This document shows, piece by piece, positions 25,758 to 35,053 of a stretch of DNA of 64,000 bases. A program made the position numbers and the translations under genes. The stretch spans positions 186,001 to 250,000 of the forward strand of contig CAYIYZ010000002.1 in NCBI GenBank assembly GCA_964367935.1, read 5' to 3'. This stretch comes from Scatomorpha sp964367935 (GTDB lineage Bacteria > Bacillota > Clostridia > Oscillospirales > Oscillospiraceae). Numbering within the stretch: position 1 is the first letter of the stretch; each line of letters starts with the position of its first letter. The notes beneath the pieces were generated by a model. It saw only the letters and a list, made by a program, of their open reading frames with translations. It searched no databases and was not told where the DNA came from.

Positions 25758-26416
25758 ATACAGACGCTCTTATAAGCATAAACGCTGAGCAGGTGCCAAC
25801 GCTGGAAATATTGGCAATGCTCACGGTGTTAATGCTCTTGCCATCGATAGTAGTGATGATGACGTCATTTGTGCGGATAATCATCATACTTTCGTTTACA
25901 AGAAACGCCATGGGTCTACAGCAGACACCACCGAATATGGTACTTATAGGCATAGCCTTGTTTTTGACATTATTCATAATGAGTCCGGTTTTGGAGCGTA
26001 TAAATGAGGAGGCGTATCAACCGTATGTAAATGGGGAGATCAGTCAGACGGAAGCGGTGGATAGTGCTATAGCGCCGATGAAGGACTTCATGCTACTTAA
26101 TACGGATATCAGTGCATTGAATTTGTTTGTGGGTTTTGCCGATATAACGGAGGAGATGGATCCGGAGGAGTTACCCTTAACTGTTATAGTGCCGGCGTTT
26201 ATGACGAGTGAGTTGGGGCGAGGGTTTACGTCGGGTTTACTGTTGTTTTTACCTTTTTTATTGATAGACTTGATAGTGTCGAGCACACTGATGTCAATGG
26301 GAATGATAATGTTACCGCCTGCGACTATATCCTTACCGTTTAAGCTGTTGTTGTTTGTGACGGTGAACGGGTGGGAGCTGTTATTTACGAGCATGGTACG
26401 GAGTTTCAATTTATAG
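25754..26416 (+). CDS. fliP: Flagellar export gate protein FliP
   Basis: FliP is the major export-gate subunit. The 220 residues contain the family hallmarks: MMTSFVRIIIILSFTRNAMG, PPNMVLIGIALFLTLFIMSP and the C-terminal pair SELGRGFTSGLLLFLPFLLIDLIVSS with SMGMIMLPPATISLPFKLLLF (each shown in part). The N-terminus is short and lacks the cleavable signal of many homologues, a known variant. Four-base overlap with fliO gives coupled translation. Confidence 0.96.
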   Translation: MNTDALISINAEQVPTLEILAMLTVLMLLPSIVVMMTSFVRIIIILSFTRNAMGLQQTPPNMVLIGIALFLTLFIMSPVLERINEEAYQPYVNGEISQTEAVDSAIAPMKDFMLLNTDISALNLFVGFADITEEMDPEELPLTVIVPAFMTSELGRGFTSGLLLFLPFLLIDLIVSSTLMSMGMIMLPPATISLPFKLLLFVTVNGWELLFTSMVRSFNL

Positions 26417-26436
26417 GGAGTGTATGAGGTGCCGAG

Positions 26437-26700
26437 ATGACAAGCGGAGAGATAGGCGATATATTCTATGAGATGTTTGTGATGGCGATAACGTTCGGTG
26501 GACCGATATTATTGGGAGCGATGGTTGTTGGCGTGCTAATATCGATACTACAAGCGGCAACACAGATACAGGAGCAGACTTTATCGTTTGTGCCGAAGTT
26601 ATTAGTTATAGCGGTGTTACTTGTGGTGATGGGCAGCACGATATTGAGTGGATTACAGGATTTTTTCAAGAGCATACTATTTTACATAGCCGAAGGGTAG
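26437..26700 (+). CDS. fliQ: Flagellar export gate protein FliQ
   Basis: An 87-residue protein with two membrane hairpin helices (AITFGGPILLGAMVVGVLIS and LLVIAVLLVVMGSTILSGL) and the intervening QAATQIQEQTLSFVPK loop, the FliQ signature. It follows fliP after 20 bases and precedes fliR after 10. Confidence 0.95.
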   Translation: MTSGEIGDIFYEMFVMAITFGGPILLGAMVVGVLISILQAATQIQEQTLSFVPKLLVIAVLLVVMGSTILSGLQDFFKSILFYIAEG

Positions 26701-26710
26701 GGCATAGCGT

Positions 26711-27481
26711 ATGTTACTGGCAGGAACGCCGGACTTTCTGTTATTTTTGTTGGTATTGATGCGGATGTTCGGAGCAATACTGTTAAACCCGGTGTTTGGG
26801 CGACGGAATATACCCGGCACGTTCAGGGTAGCCTTGTCATTTACATTAGCGCTGATAATATATCCGAGTTTGATGTTTGAGGGTATAGAGGTAAATTCAG
26901 CGATAGTGTTTGGAGTGCTACTGATAAAGGAATTTGCTTTAGGCTTTGTATTAGGTTTCACTATGCAACTGTTCGATATGATAGCGGTGTATGCGGGTGC
27001 GGTAATGGACTCGTCTATGGGCTTAGCGATGGCGAACGTGTATGATGCGCAAAGCGGAGTACAGATGCCCTTGAGTGGTAGCATACTGCAGATATACTTT
27101 CTACTGTTGTTTTTTGCGGTAGACGGACATTTAGCAGTAATACAGATATTTTTAAGTTCACAGCATGTTGTACCGTTTGGAGAGGTGAGCATAGGTGACG
27201 ATGCGGTGGATGCGATACTTTACATATTCACCGAATGTATAGGCTTAGCAGTCAAAATGGCATTACCTGTGATAGCGTTTGAGTTTTTGATGGAGGTGGC
27301 AATAGGCCTCTTGATGAGGATAATACCTCAGATAAACTTGTTTGTACTCAGCATACAGTTGAGAGTGCTAATGGGAATAGTGATATTGATGTTCATGATA
27401 ACGCCTATAGGCGAATATCTAAATGACGTAGTGACGGACATGGTGTCAGCGATGAGAGAGATGTTAAGGTTGAGCGGTTAA
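26711..27481 (+). CDS. fliR: Flagellar export gate protein FliR
   Basis: FliR caps the FliP-FliQ export gate. The 256-residue, strongly hydrophobic protein shows VLMRMFGAILLNPVFGRRNIP at its start, LIKEFALGFVLGFTMQLFD in the middle and the conserved GLLMRIIPQINLFVLSIQLR region near residue 200. About six membrane segments can be drawn. Order fliP-fliQ-fliR-flhB-flhA is canonical. Confidence 0.95.
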   Translation: MLLAGTPDFLLFLLVLMRMFGAILLNPVFGRRNIPGTFRVALSFTLALIIYPSLMFEGIEVNSAIVFGVLLIKEFALGFVLGFTMQLFDMIAVYAGAVMDSSMGLAMANVYDAQSGVQMPLSGSILQIYFLLLFFAVDGHLAVIQIFLSSQHVVPFGEVSIGDDAVDAILYIFTECIGLAVKMALPVIAFEFLMEVAIGLLMRIIPQINLFVLSIQLRVLMGIVILMFMITPIGEYLNDVVTDMVSAMREMLRLSG

Positions 27482-27499
27482 AGAAGGTGGTGAGCGAAT

Positions 27500-28561
27500 T
27501 TGCCCGCAGATTCAAAAACCGAAAAAGCTACCCCTAAAAAACGAAGAGACGAACGAAAAGAAGGTAACATTTTCCAGAGCAAGGACGTAGTAAATGTAGT
27601 GTTTGTTCTTGTGGCGTTTATGTCTTTGGAGTTTCTTTTCCCATTGGTGTATGAGCACGCAGGTGGGATGATGACGAAGTTTTTGGGCTTAGTAGGTACG
27701 GTTGATAGTGTTACGGCACAGAATGCGGCGAGCTATTCGGTAGAATTTTTGGAGGCTGCGGCGTACTCGATATTACCTTTGGCGTTTATATGTGTGTTGG
27801 TCTCAATAGTAGCGCACGGAGTTCAGACACGTTTTTTATTTACGGCTAAGAGCTTTTACCCTAAGTTAAATAGACTAAGTCCCTTGCAGGGGATAAAGAA
27901 GATAGTATCACTCAAGAATTTTGTTGAGTTGATAAAGAATATGTTAAAGATAGTTCTTTTGGTTTTTATTGTGTATACATTGATGAGAGATTATCTTGTG
28001 GATGTAATAAAGACAATGGATATGAATATAGCGTCATCTGTGGCGTTTATATTTGATTTATGCATGAAGATGATATTCACGGTTACTATAGTGTTTGCTT
28101 TTGTTGCGTTTTTCGATTATATGTTTCAGCGTTGGGAGTATGAGCGCAAGATACGTATGTCGAAGCAGGAGATAAAGGAGGAATATAAGCAGACAGAGGG
28201 TAATCCTGAGATAAAGGGCAAGATAAAGGAATTACAGCGTCAGCGGGCACGTAGTAGGATGATACAAGCGGTGCCGAATGCGGATGTAATAATAAGGAAC
28301 CCGACGCACTATGCGGTGGCGTTGGCGTATGATACGGAGCGAAACAGAGCGCCTGTGGTAATAGCAAAGGGTGTGGATGAGCTTGCACTTAGGATAGTGC
28401 GAGTGGGCGAGGAGCACGGGGTAGTGGTTATTGAAGATAAGCCCTTGGCACGAGCCATATATTCGGAGACGGACGTTGACCGGGAGATACCGGAAGGATT
28501 TTATACGGCCGTAGCCGAGATTCTGGTCTATGTATACAGACTAAAGAACAAGATGAGGTAG
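27500..28561 (+). CDS. flhB: Flagellar export switch protein FlhB
   Basis: FlhB controls substrate specificity of export. The 353 residues begin at TTG 27500 (behind AAGGTGGTGAG) with the basic KTEKATPKKRRDERKEGNI leader. Four membrane segments follow, then a cytoplasmic domain with the self-cleaving motif RNPTHYAVAL. A second, separate copy of the cytoplasmic domain without NPTH is encoded at 9593-9973. Only three bases separate it from flhA. Confidence 0.96.
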   Translation: MPADSKTEKATPKKRRDERKEGNIFQSKDVVNVVFVLVAFMSLEFLFPLVYEHAGGMMTKFLGLVGTVDSVTAQNAASYSVEFLEAAAYSILPLAFICVLVSIVAHGVQTRFLFTAKSFYPKLNRLSPLQGIKKIVSLKNFVELIKNMLKIVLLVFIVYTLMRDYLVDVIKTMDMNIASSVAFIFDLCMKMIFTVTIVFAFVAFFDYMFQRWEYERKIRMSKQEIKEEYKQTEGNPEIKGKIKELQRQRARSRMIQAVPNADVIIRNPTHYAVALAYDTERNRAPVVIAKGVDELALRIVRVGEEHGVVVIEDKPLARAIYSETDVDREIPEGFYTAVAEILVYVYRLKNKMR

Positions 28562-28564
28562 AAG

Positions 28565-30622
28565 ATGAGACGAATACTTAACAATTCGGTAGCACTGTTT
28601 GTAATTGTTATAGTACTGCTTTTGATAATTCCCATGAGTCCTTTTTTCTTGGACGTCATGATAATAATAAATATTTCATTGTCACTGGTGATATTGCTGA
28701 TAAGCATGAATATCAGGGAGCCGTTGGAGTTTTCAATATTTCCGTCCTTGCTTCTGATAACGACATTGTTTAGACTTGGCATAAATGTTTCGTCGACACG
28801 AAATATTTTGATAAATCAGGGTGAAGCGGGACAGGTAATCAAATCGTTCGGCGACTTTGTGTTGCAGGGCAATGTGTTTGTGGGACTTGTAATATTCATC
28901 ATAATTGTATTGGTACAATTTATAGTAATCACAAAGGGCGCAGAGCGCGTAGCGGAAGTAGCTGCGAGGTTCACACTTGATGCGATGCCCGGCAAGCAGA
29001 TGGCGATAGATGCGGACTTAAGTTCGGGACTGACGACAGAGGCGGAGGCAAAGGCGAGGCGCTCAAAGATACAGCGTGAGGCTGATTTTTACGGTGCGAT
29101 GGATGGTGCGACGAAGATAGTAAAAGGCGACGCAATAATGTCCATAATCATAACGGTAGTCAATCTGATAGGCGGTTCGGCAGTTGGAATAATATCGCAT
29201 CAGATGAGTTTGGAACAGGTAATATCGGTTTATTCAATAGCTACGGTGGGCGATGGACTGGTTTCACAGATTCCGGCACTACTCATATCGACTTCGACGG
29301 GCATGATAGTAACGCGTGCTGTGTCTGAAGGCAGTTTGAACGAGGACGTATCGAAGCAATTTTTGGCGCAGCCTCGTGCCATCATGATGACAGGTGGAAT
29401 TCTGGTGGTACTGGCATTTTTACCGGGAATGCCGATGATACCGATGCTATTGTTTGCAGCGGCATTTATGGCGTTGGGATTGAGGGTTACGGCGAATATC
29501 AAACAGCAGTCGGAGCAGGCAGCCTTAGTACGAGAGGAGCCGGAGGAGGTCGTTGCGACAGAGGAGGAGTACTACAGGGACATAAACAATGTGTACTCTT
29601 TAGTGGGTGTAGAGCCTATAGAGATGGAGTTTGGGTATAGCTTGATTCCATTGGTGGACGAGTCGTCAGGCGGCAAGATGATAAATAGGATAGTAATATT
29701 CAGGCGCCAATATGCACAGAGTATGGGCTTTGTAATACCATCGGTACGTTTGAGGGATAGGTCGAGTTTACATACGAATCAGTATGTCGTAAAGGTAAAG
29801 GGCGAGGAAGTGGCGCGTGGAGAGATACTTGTAGACCACTTTTTGGCATTGGAGCCTTCATCACCAGCTGGAGCGGTGGACGGCATAGATACGATAGAGC
29901 CTGCGTACGGCATACCGAGTAAATGGATATTGCCGGAGAATAAAGAGATAGCCGAAATATATGGATATACGGTTATAGATCCTTTGTCGGTAATGCTGAC
30001 ACATTTATCTGAGACTATCAAGAAGCATGCGTATGAGCTACTGAGCAGGCAGGAATTAGCTTTGTTGCTTGAGAATACGAGGAAGACTTCTGAGGATCTG
30101 GTAAACGAGGTTGTACCTGCCATAATATCGCAGAGCAACTTGCAGAAGGTGTTGGTAGCACTGTTAAAAGAGGGTATACCGATAAAAGACATGGATACGA
30201 TATTGGAGACGATAGCGGACAGTGCGGGATCGGGCATGGATTTGACGAGTACGACGGAGAATGTGCGAGCGGCGTTAAAGCGTACAATTACACGCAGGTT
30301 CTGCGAGGCGGGACAGATGCGAGTACTGACGATAGATTCGGATTTGGAGAAAGCGCTTGTAGCGAGCAAGGCGAAGAGCGAGCAGGGCGTGTATCTTGCG
30401 ATAAGTCCGGAGATAATGCAGCTCATGCTGACGCAGATAGCGGAGGGTATGAAGAAATTCCAAGAGTTGTCACAGGATGCGATAATTTTGACAAGTCAGG
30501 TTATACGCCCGCATTTGTACAATTTACTGGAGCAGTTTTATCCGAATGTTTATGTGTTGGCGTTTAACGAGATTGCGAACAATGTACAGATACAGGCGAT
30601 AGGCAGTATAAAGAAGGATTAG
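28565..30622 (+). CDS. flhA: Flagellar export gate protein FlhA
   Basis: FlhA is the nonameric export ring and proton-force transducer. The 685 residues have eight N-terminal membrane helices with the FHIPEP-type core (ITKGAERVAEVAARFTLDAM, PGKQMAIDADLSSG) up to about residue 310, then the large cytoplasmic substrate-docking domain (SLIPLVDESSGG, EMLQ-like end MQLMLTQIAEGMKKF). Length and order are standard. Confidence 0.97.
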   Translation: MRRILNNSVALFVIVIVLLLIIPMSPFFLDVMIIINISLSLVILLISMNIREPLEFSIFPSLLLITTLFRLGINVSSTRNILINQGEAGQVIKSFGDFVLQGNVFVGLVIFIIIVLVQFIVITKGAERVAEVAARFTLDAMPGKQMAIDADLSSGLTTEAEAKARRSKIQREADFYGAMDGATKIVKGDAIMSIIITVVNLIGGSAVGIISHQMSLEQVISVYSIATVGDGLVSQIPALLISTSTGMIVTRAVSEGSLNEDVSKQFLAQPRAIMMTGGILVVLAFLPGMPMIPMLLFAAAFMALGLRVTANIKQQSEQAALVREEPEEVVATEEEYYRDINNVYSLVGVEPIEMEFGYSLIPLVDESSGGKMINRIVIFRRQYAQSMGFVIPSVRLRDRSSLHTNQYVVKVKGEEVARGEILVDHFLALEPSSPAGAVDGIDTIEPAYGIPSKWILPENKEIAEIYGYTVIDPLSVMLTHLSETIKKHAYELLSRQELALLLENTRKTSEDLVNEVVPAIISQSNLQKVLVALLKEGIPIKDMDTILETIADSAGSGMDLTSTTENVRAALKRTITRRFCEAGQMRVLTIDSDLEKALVASKAKSEQGVYLAISPEIMQLMLTQIAEGMKKFQELSQDAIILTSQVIRPHLYNLLEQFYPNVYVLAFNEIANNVQIQAIGSIKKD

Positions 30623-30626
30623 GTGT

Positions 30627-31418
30627 TTGGGTGTGGCAAAGGGCGTCTATGACAATGAGCTAACGGATTACTGTGATGAGGAGCTATTTGCTTTGTACCG
30701 CAGTACGGGCAGGCCTGAAATAAAGCAAGAGATAGCAATGCGACATTTGCACATAGTCAAGAAGCAAGCGATGCAGATGCGTAATGTGTATATGGGTTTT
30801 GAGCAGGTTGATGACGTAATAAACGAGGGCGTCGTCATGTTAATGCGAGCGATAGATAGGTTTGATATCGGGCGCAATGTAAAGTTTGAGACCTATGTAA
30901 CCAAGCGAATAAGAGGCATGATAATAGACATGGCACGAGATAAGGACTGGGTGCCGAGGGCGGTACGCAGGAGTTATAAGGACATGGTAGCGGCGACGGA
31001 CAAGTATTATGCGATTAATGGACGTGAGCCTACGTATGCGGAGCTGTCTGAGCTTGTGGGTGTTGAGGAAGACAAGTGTCGAGAGATAATGGGCAAGGGC
31101 AGTTTGCAGTCTATGCTGTCCTTGGATATAGCGATAGACGAGACTGAGGACAGTCGCAAGGCGCTGGTGTTGGTGTCTGATAATAGTGAGGAGCAGCCTG
31201 AAGAGCAGGCTATGGACAGGGAGCTAAAGAGTATATTAGCGCAGGGCATAGGAACGCTAAATGAAAAGGAACAGATGGTTTTGGCGCTTTATTATACTGA
31301 GGAGCTCAATATGCGGGAGATATCTAAGGTGATGGAAGTGAGCGAGCCGAGGATATCGCAGATACATTCAAATGCGATACGGAAGTTGAGGACATACATG
31401 GGCGAAAGCGTGAAATAG
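30627..31418 (+). CDS. fliA: Flagellar RNA polymerase sigma factor sigma-28 (FliA/SigD)
   Basis: The 263 residues carry regions 1.2-2 (DDVINEGVVMLMRAIDRFD, KFETYVTKRIRGMIIDMARD), region 3 (REPTYAELSELVGV) and region 4 with the helix-turn-helix (NMREISKVMEVSEPRISQIHS). This is the FliA/WhiG branch. It would read the sigma-28-type promoters in front of flagellin, fliD and flgM in this window; FlgM at 42175 would be its antagonist. The start is TTG 30627, eight bases after AAGGA, or GTG 30633. No flhF or flhG lies between flhA and this gene, unlike B. subtilis. Confidence 0.94.
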   Translation: MGVAKGVYDNELTDYCDEELFALYRSTGRPEIKQEIAMRHLHIVKKQAMQMRNVYMGFEQVDDVINEGVVMLMRAIDRFDIGRNVKFETYVTKRIRGMIIDMARDKDWVPRAVRRSYKDMVAATDKYYAINGREPTYAELSELVGVEEDKCREIMGKGSLQSMLSLDIAIDETEDSRKALVLVSDNSEEQPEEQAMDRELKSILAQGIGTLNEKEQMVLALYYTEELNMREISKVMEVSEPRISQIHSNAIRKLRTYMGESVK

Positions 31419-31440
31419 CGCTAATGAAAGGGAGAGAAAT

Positions 31441-32193
31441 ATGTTTCAAGGTTACTACAATCTTACATCGAGTGTTTTGACGCAGACGAGGAACTTGAAC
31501 GTAATCAGCAATAATATGTCTAATGTCTCGACACCGGGCTATAAGTCTGATGAGTTTATAACGGCGAGTTTTGAAGAGGTGTTAGCGTATAGGAGTAACA
31601 ATAAGCCTATGGTTGGAGCGGCAGAGGTCGGTTCAATGGGCACGATAGTTACAGCAGACAGAAACTATACTGACTATGCTCAGGCGGGTCTTGAGTTGAC
31701 AGGACGCAGTTTAGACTTTGCACTTGAGGACGACGGATTTTTTACAATAGCGTCGGAAGACGGTAATGTGTATACGAGAAACGGTTCATTTTCTTTGGAC
31801 GACGAGGGCTATTTGGTGTTACAGGGCGTCGGCAGGGTACAGGGGCTAAATGGTGACATACAGCTCGGCATAGATGACATAGTAGCTGATAGCTTAGGAA
31901 ACATATATGACGGTGAGACGGACGAGCTCTTGGGCAGTTTGGCGATAGTAAACTTTGAAGATTATGATTTGCAGTTAGAGAAGGCGACGAGTGGAGTGTT
32001 TAGTGCGACGGCTGCGGCGCAGGCGATAAACGGCACAGTGATGCAGGGGGCGTTGGAGTCATCCAATGTGGATATAGTGCAGCAAATGACGGATATGATG
32101 GCAAGCTCACGTGCATTACAGAGTAGCGCACAGATAATGACAATGTATGATACGTTAATAGGCAAGATGGTAAGTCAATTAGGACCGGTATAA
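31441..32193 (+). CDS. flgF: Flagellar basal-body rod protein FlgF/FlgG family (first copy, FlhO-like)
   Basis: A 250-residue distal rod protein. It has the rod N-terminus (LNVISNNMSNVSTPGYKSDEF), the FlgF/G middle (TGRSLDFALEDDGFFTI, YTRNGSFSLDDEGYLV) and the C-terminal helix (SSNVDIVQQMTDMMASSRALQ, shown in part). Bacillota often carry two such genes in tandem; FlgF versus FlgG assignment is not secure. A GGGAGAG site precedes ATG 31441. Confidence 0.85.
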   Translation: MFQGYYNLTSSVLTQTRNLNVISNNMSNVSTPGYKSDEFITASFEEVLAYRSNNKPMVGAAEVGSMGTIVTADRNYTDYAQAGLELTGRSLDFALEDDGFFTIASEDGNVYTRNGSFSLDDEGYLVLQGVGRVQGLNGDIQLGIDDIVADSLGNIYDGETDELLGSLAIVNFEDYDLQLEKATSGVFSATAAAQAINGTVMQGALESSNVDIVQQMTDMMASSRALQSSAQIMTMYDTLIGKMVSQLGPV

Positions 32194-32260
32194 TATAAGG
32201 TAGTGCAGTGAGAGTAGATTGTGGCAAGGCGCAATAGGGGGCGTCGGATGGGAGAAAAGT

Positions 32261-32965
32261 ATGAATACATCATTTTACACAGCATCACTGGGAGCACGCA
32301 CACAGCAGAATAAGATGAATGTTGTGGCAAATAATATAGCGAATGTGAATACGAATGCGTATAAGACAAAGACCTGGTCGTTTCAGGACTTGCTGTACTA
32401 TGATATGCGTGGTTTAGACTCAGACGGAGTGAATCTATCAGCCGGAACGGGTACACGCATGTCGCATACAAATACTGACTTTAGTGAGGCTGGGTATGTA
32501 CCGGGCGGTGAGTATAGTTATGCTATATCGGGCGAAGGATTTTTCATGTTGGAGGATCCTATAAGCGGTGAGTTGAGTTATACGAGAAACGGCAATTTTT
32601 ATATGTCCTTGCGTGACGAGGAGTATTACTTAGCTACGGATGGCGGCAAGTTAGTGTTAAATCAGATAGGTGATCCTATAGTGATGGACGAGGAAGGCGA
32701 GGCAGAGGATCCGGGTCTGTATATGTTTGTAAATACGGATGGAATGCTTAGCGTGGGTACGAATGAGTTTGTACCTGTCGAGAAGAACGGTCAACCGATG
32801 TACAATCAGGAGGCACAGGTAGTACGTGGCTTTTTGGAGCAGTCGAATGTAAATTTGGCACGAGAGATGGCAGCAACGATAGAGGCATCGAGGGCATATT
32901 CGTTTGTGCTTAGTATGATGCAGACAGCGGACGAAGTTGAGCAGACAATAAATAATCTGCGTTGA
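32261..32965 (+). CDS. flgG: Flagellar basal-body rod protein FlgF/FlgG family (second copy, FlhP-like)
   Basis: The second distal-rod gene, 234 residues from ATG 32261 (MNTSFYTASLGARTQQNKM); the frame is open 14 codons further up without rod-like sequence. It contains NVVANNIANVNTNAYKTK, a FlgG-type middle (AISGEGFFMLEDP, YTRNGNFYMSL) and the end SNVNLAREMAATIEASRAY. The assignment between FlgF and FlgG is tentative. Confidence 0.85.
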   Translation: MNTSFYTASLGARTQQNKMNVVANNIANVNTNAYKTKTWSFQDLLYYDMRGLDSDGVNLSAGTGTRMSHTNTDFSEAGYVPGGEYSYAISGEGFFMLEDPISGELSYTRNGNFYMSLRDEEYYLATDGGKLVLNQIGDPIVMDEEGEAEDPGLYMFVNTDGMLSVGTNEFVPVEKNGQPMYNQEAQVVRGFLEQSNVNLAREMAATIEASRAYSFVLSMMQTADEVEQTINNLR

Positions 32966-32997
32966 TAGGGATACTAACAAGAGAACGGGGGCGAGTA

Positions 32998-33615
32998 ATG
33001 AGTAACTATGAGGATATAGGTGAATTTGGGCGTGATGTTGTGCGAGAAATAGGCAGCATCGGCACGGGAAATGCGGCAACAGCGATATCAGGAATATTGA
33101 GTACTGAAGTGAAGATAGAGTTACCTGAGATAAAGGTCATGGGCTTTAGCGAGGCTGTGAAAGAATTAGGTGACCCTGAGGATACGGTGATAGCGGTGTT
33201 TTCCGAGATGAGCGGTGATATAGATGGTGCGATGATGTTGATAACTCGTCTGGATTTTGCACGTGATACTTTGAAGATAATGATGGGTAAGGAAATAAGT
33301 GATTATGATGATATAGACGAGATATCATTTTCCGCAATATCTGAGTTAGGGAATATGGTGATTTCGTCGTATGTAAGTGCGTTAGCGGGTCTAACGGGCA
33401 TGGATGTAAGCTTATCGGTACCTGCGGCCGGTCTCAATATGTTGGGAGCGGTGCTGAATATACCTATGGCGGTAGCCGGATACGATACTAACAAGCTGTT
33501 AATGACTACAGGAAAATTTATGATAGGCTCCCAGCAACATGAATCTTGTCTATTAATGGTACCCAGTGTAAAATCGTTAGTCAATTTATTACGGAAGCTG
33601 GGCGCGCCTATATGA
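32998..33615 (+). CDS. cheC: CheY-P phosphatase CheC
   Basis: CheC dephosphorylates CheY-P and binds CheD. I start at ATG 32998 (205 residues). The family has two active sites, each [D/S]-x3-E-x2-N-x22-P. Here the second is complete (Ser112, Glu116, Asn119, Pro142). In the first, Asp13, Glu17 and Pro43 are kept but the catalytic Asn is Ser20. It overlaps cheD by ATGA, consistent with the CheC-CheD complex. Confidence 0.93.
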   Translation: MSNYEDIGEFGRDVVREIGSIGTGNAATAISGILSTEVKIELPEIKVMGFSEAVKELGDPEDTVIAVFSEMSGDIDGAMMLITRLDFARDTLKIMMGKEISDYDDIDEISFSAISELGNMVISSYVSALAGLTGMDVSLSVPAAGLNMLGAVLNIPMAVAGYDTNKLLMTTGKFMIGSQQHESCLLMVPSVKSLVNLLRKLGAPI

Positions 33616-34094
33616 GCAGTTCGGTAGTAGTGCAAATAGCGGACATGAAAATGGCACGGCAAAGTGGGACACTGATAACATATGCACTGGGTTCATGTGT
33701 GGGAATAACTTTGTATGATCCGAAGATAAAATTGGGAGCGATGTTGCATGTAATATTACCTTTGTCACAAAAGCCTGTGGAGGAACATCCGCATAAGTTT
33801 GCGGATACCGGCATAAAGTCGATGTTACGTAAGATGGCGATAATGGGTGGCAATAAAAGAAATTACGTGTGTAAGATAGCGGGTGGAGCAAAAATGTTCC
33901 AGACATTTGATACAAGTACTTTGGGCAACATAGGGCAGAGGAATATTGATGCGGTAAAGCAGGTATTGAGAGCAGAGGGGATAAGTGTATCTGGCACGGA
34001 CGTTGGAGGTTCGATGGCAAGAACTATGAGTTTGGACTTGGACAGCGGCGTAGTGAACATAAGGTGCATGGGCAATAAAACGTATAACATATAA
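33612..34094 (+). CDS. cheD: Chemoreceptor glutamine deamidase CheD
   Basis: CheD deamidates receptor glutamines and takes part in CheC-CheD adaptation. I start at ATG 33612 (160 residues), which overlaps the cheC stop; the frame is open 22 codons further up inside cheC. The catalytic Cys is in TYALGSCVGITL, the His in GAMLHVILP, and the Thr/Gly-rich CKIAGGAKMF segment completes the fold. Confidence 0.94.
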   Translation: MSSSVVVQIADMKMARQSGTLITYALGSCVGITLYDPKIKLGAMLHVILPLSQKPVEEHPHKFADTGIKSMLRKMAIMGGNKRNYVCKIAGGAKMFQTFDTSTLGNIGQRNIDAVKQVLRAEGISVSGTDVGGSMARTMSLDLDSGVVNIRCMGNKTYNI

Positions 34095-34118
34095 AAGAAA
34101 ACACGAGGTGGTGCAGGA

Positions 34119-35039
34119 ATGTCAAGAACAGAGATACTGTTGGAGAGCGGAACAAACGAGATAGAGATAATGAAGTTTACTATACATGATGAGATGTATG
34201 GTATAAATGTAGCAAAGGTAAGGGAAATAATGATGGCGGACAGGGCTAGTCCCATTCCGCATTCACATCCTGCGGTGGAAGGCATATTCAAGCCGCGTGA
34301 TACGATTTTTACTGTAGTCGACTTACCGTACTATTTAACGGGTGCGCACAGTGAGAGTCAGCCTCGCGACTTATTTATGATAACTAACTTCAATAAGATA
34401 AATATAGCGTTTAGGGTGCATTCCGTTGTGGGCATAGAGCGCATGTCATGGAAGAATATAGATAAGCCTGACCGTACACTTAATAGGAGCGAGGAGACAA
34501 TAGCGACGGGCATAACGCAGGTGGACGGCAAGTTGATAATAATATTAGACTTTGAGAAGATCATATCAGAGATAGCGCCACAGACAGGATTTGATCTCAG
34601 CAAGTTTGGTCAGTTGGAGAACAATGAAGATCATTCGAAGCACCATATCCTTGTAGCAGAAGATTCAATGATGCTTATGAGTGTCATAAAGGATGCTTTG
34701 TCGAGGGCGGGCTATGAGAATGTGTATACGTTCAATAATGGCCAGGAGCTTTGGGAGTACATATGTTCAATACGCCATGATTCGGACTTTTACGAGAAGG
34801 TTAGCTTAATAATAACGGATATAGAGATGCCGCAGATGGACGGTCATAAGCTAACGGACTTGATAAAGAGTGATATAGATTTAAGGCGTATACCGCTCAT
34901 CATATTCTCATCGCTCATAAATGAGGAGATGGAGATAAAGGGAAGAGAGCTGGGAGCGGATGCGCAGTTATCGAAACCTGAGGTAATAGAGCTTGCGAGT
35001 GTAATGAGCAGGTTATTAAAGGAGTACGAGAAGAAGTAG
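34119..35039 (+). CDS. cheV: Chemotaxis coupling protein CheV
   Basis: A 306-residue fusion of an N-terminal CheW domain (FTIHDEMYGINVAKVREIM, then PRDTIFTVVDLPYYL) and a C-terminal receiver domain. The receiver has VAEDSMMLMSVI, the phospho-acceptor Asp in LIITDIEMPQMDG, and Lys in AQLSKPEVI. CheV gives feedback adaptation beside CheC/CheD and methylation. It lies between cheD and the ParA gene. Confidence 0.94.
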   Translation: MSRTEILLESGTNEIEIMKFTIHDEMYGINVAKVREIMMADRASPIPHSHPAVEGIFKPRDTIFTVVDLPYYLTGAHSESQPRDLFMITNFNKINIAFRVHSVVGIERMSWKNIDKPDRTLNRSEETIATGITQVDGKLIIILDFEKIISEIAPQTGFDLSKFGQLENNEDHSKHHILVAEDSMMLMSVIKDALSRAGYENVYTFNNGQELWEYICSIRHDSDFYEKVSLIITDIEMPQMDGHKLTDLIKSDIDLRRIPLIIFSSLINEEMEIKGRELGADAQLSKPEVIELASVMSRLLKEYEKK

Positions 35040-35053
35040 AGGGGTGAGTGCAA

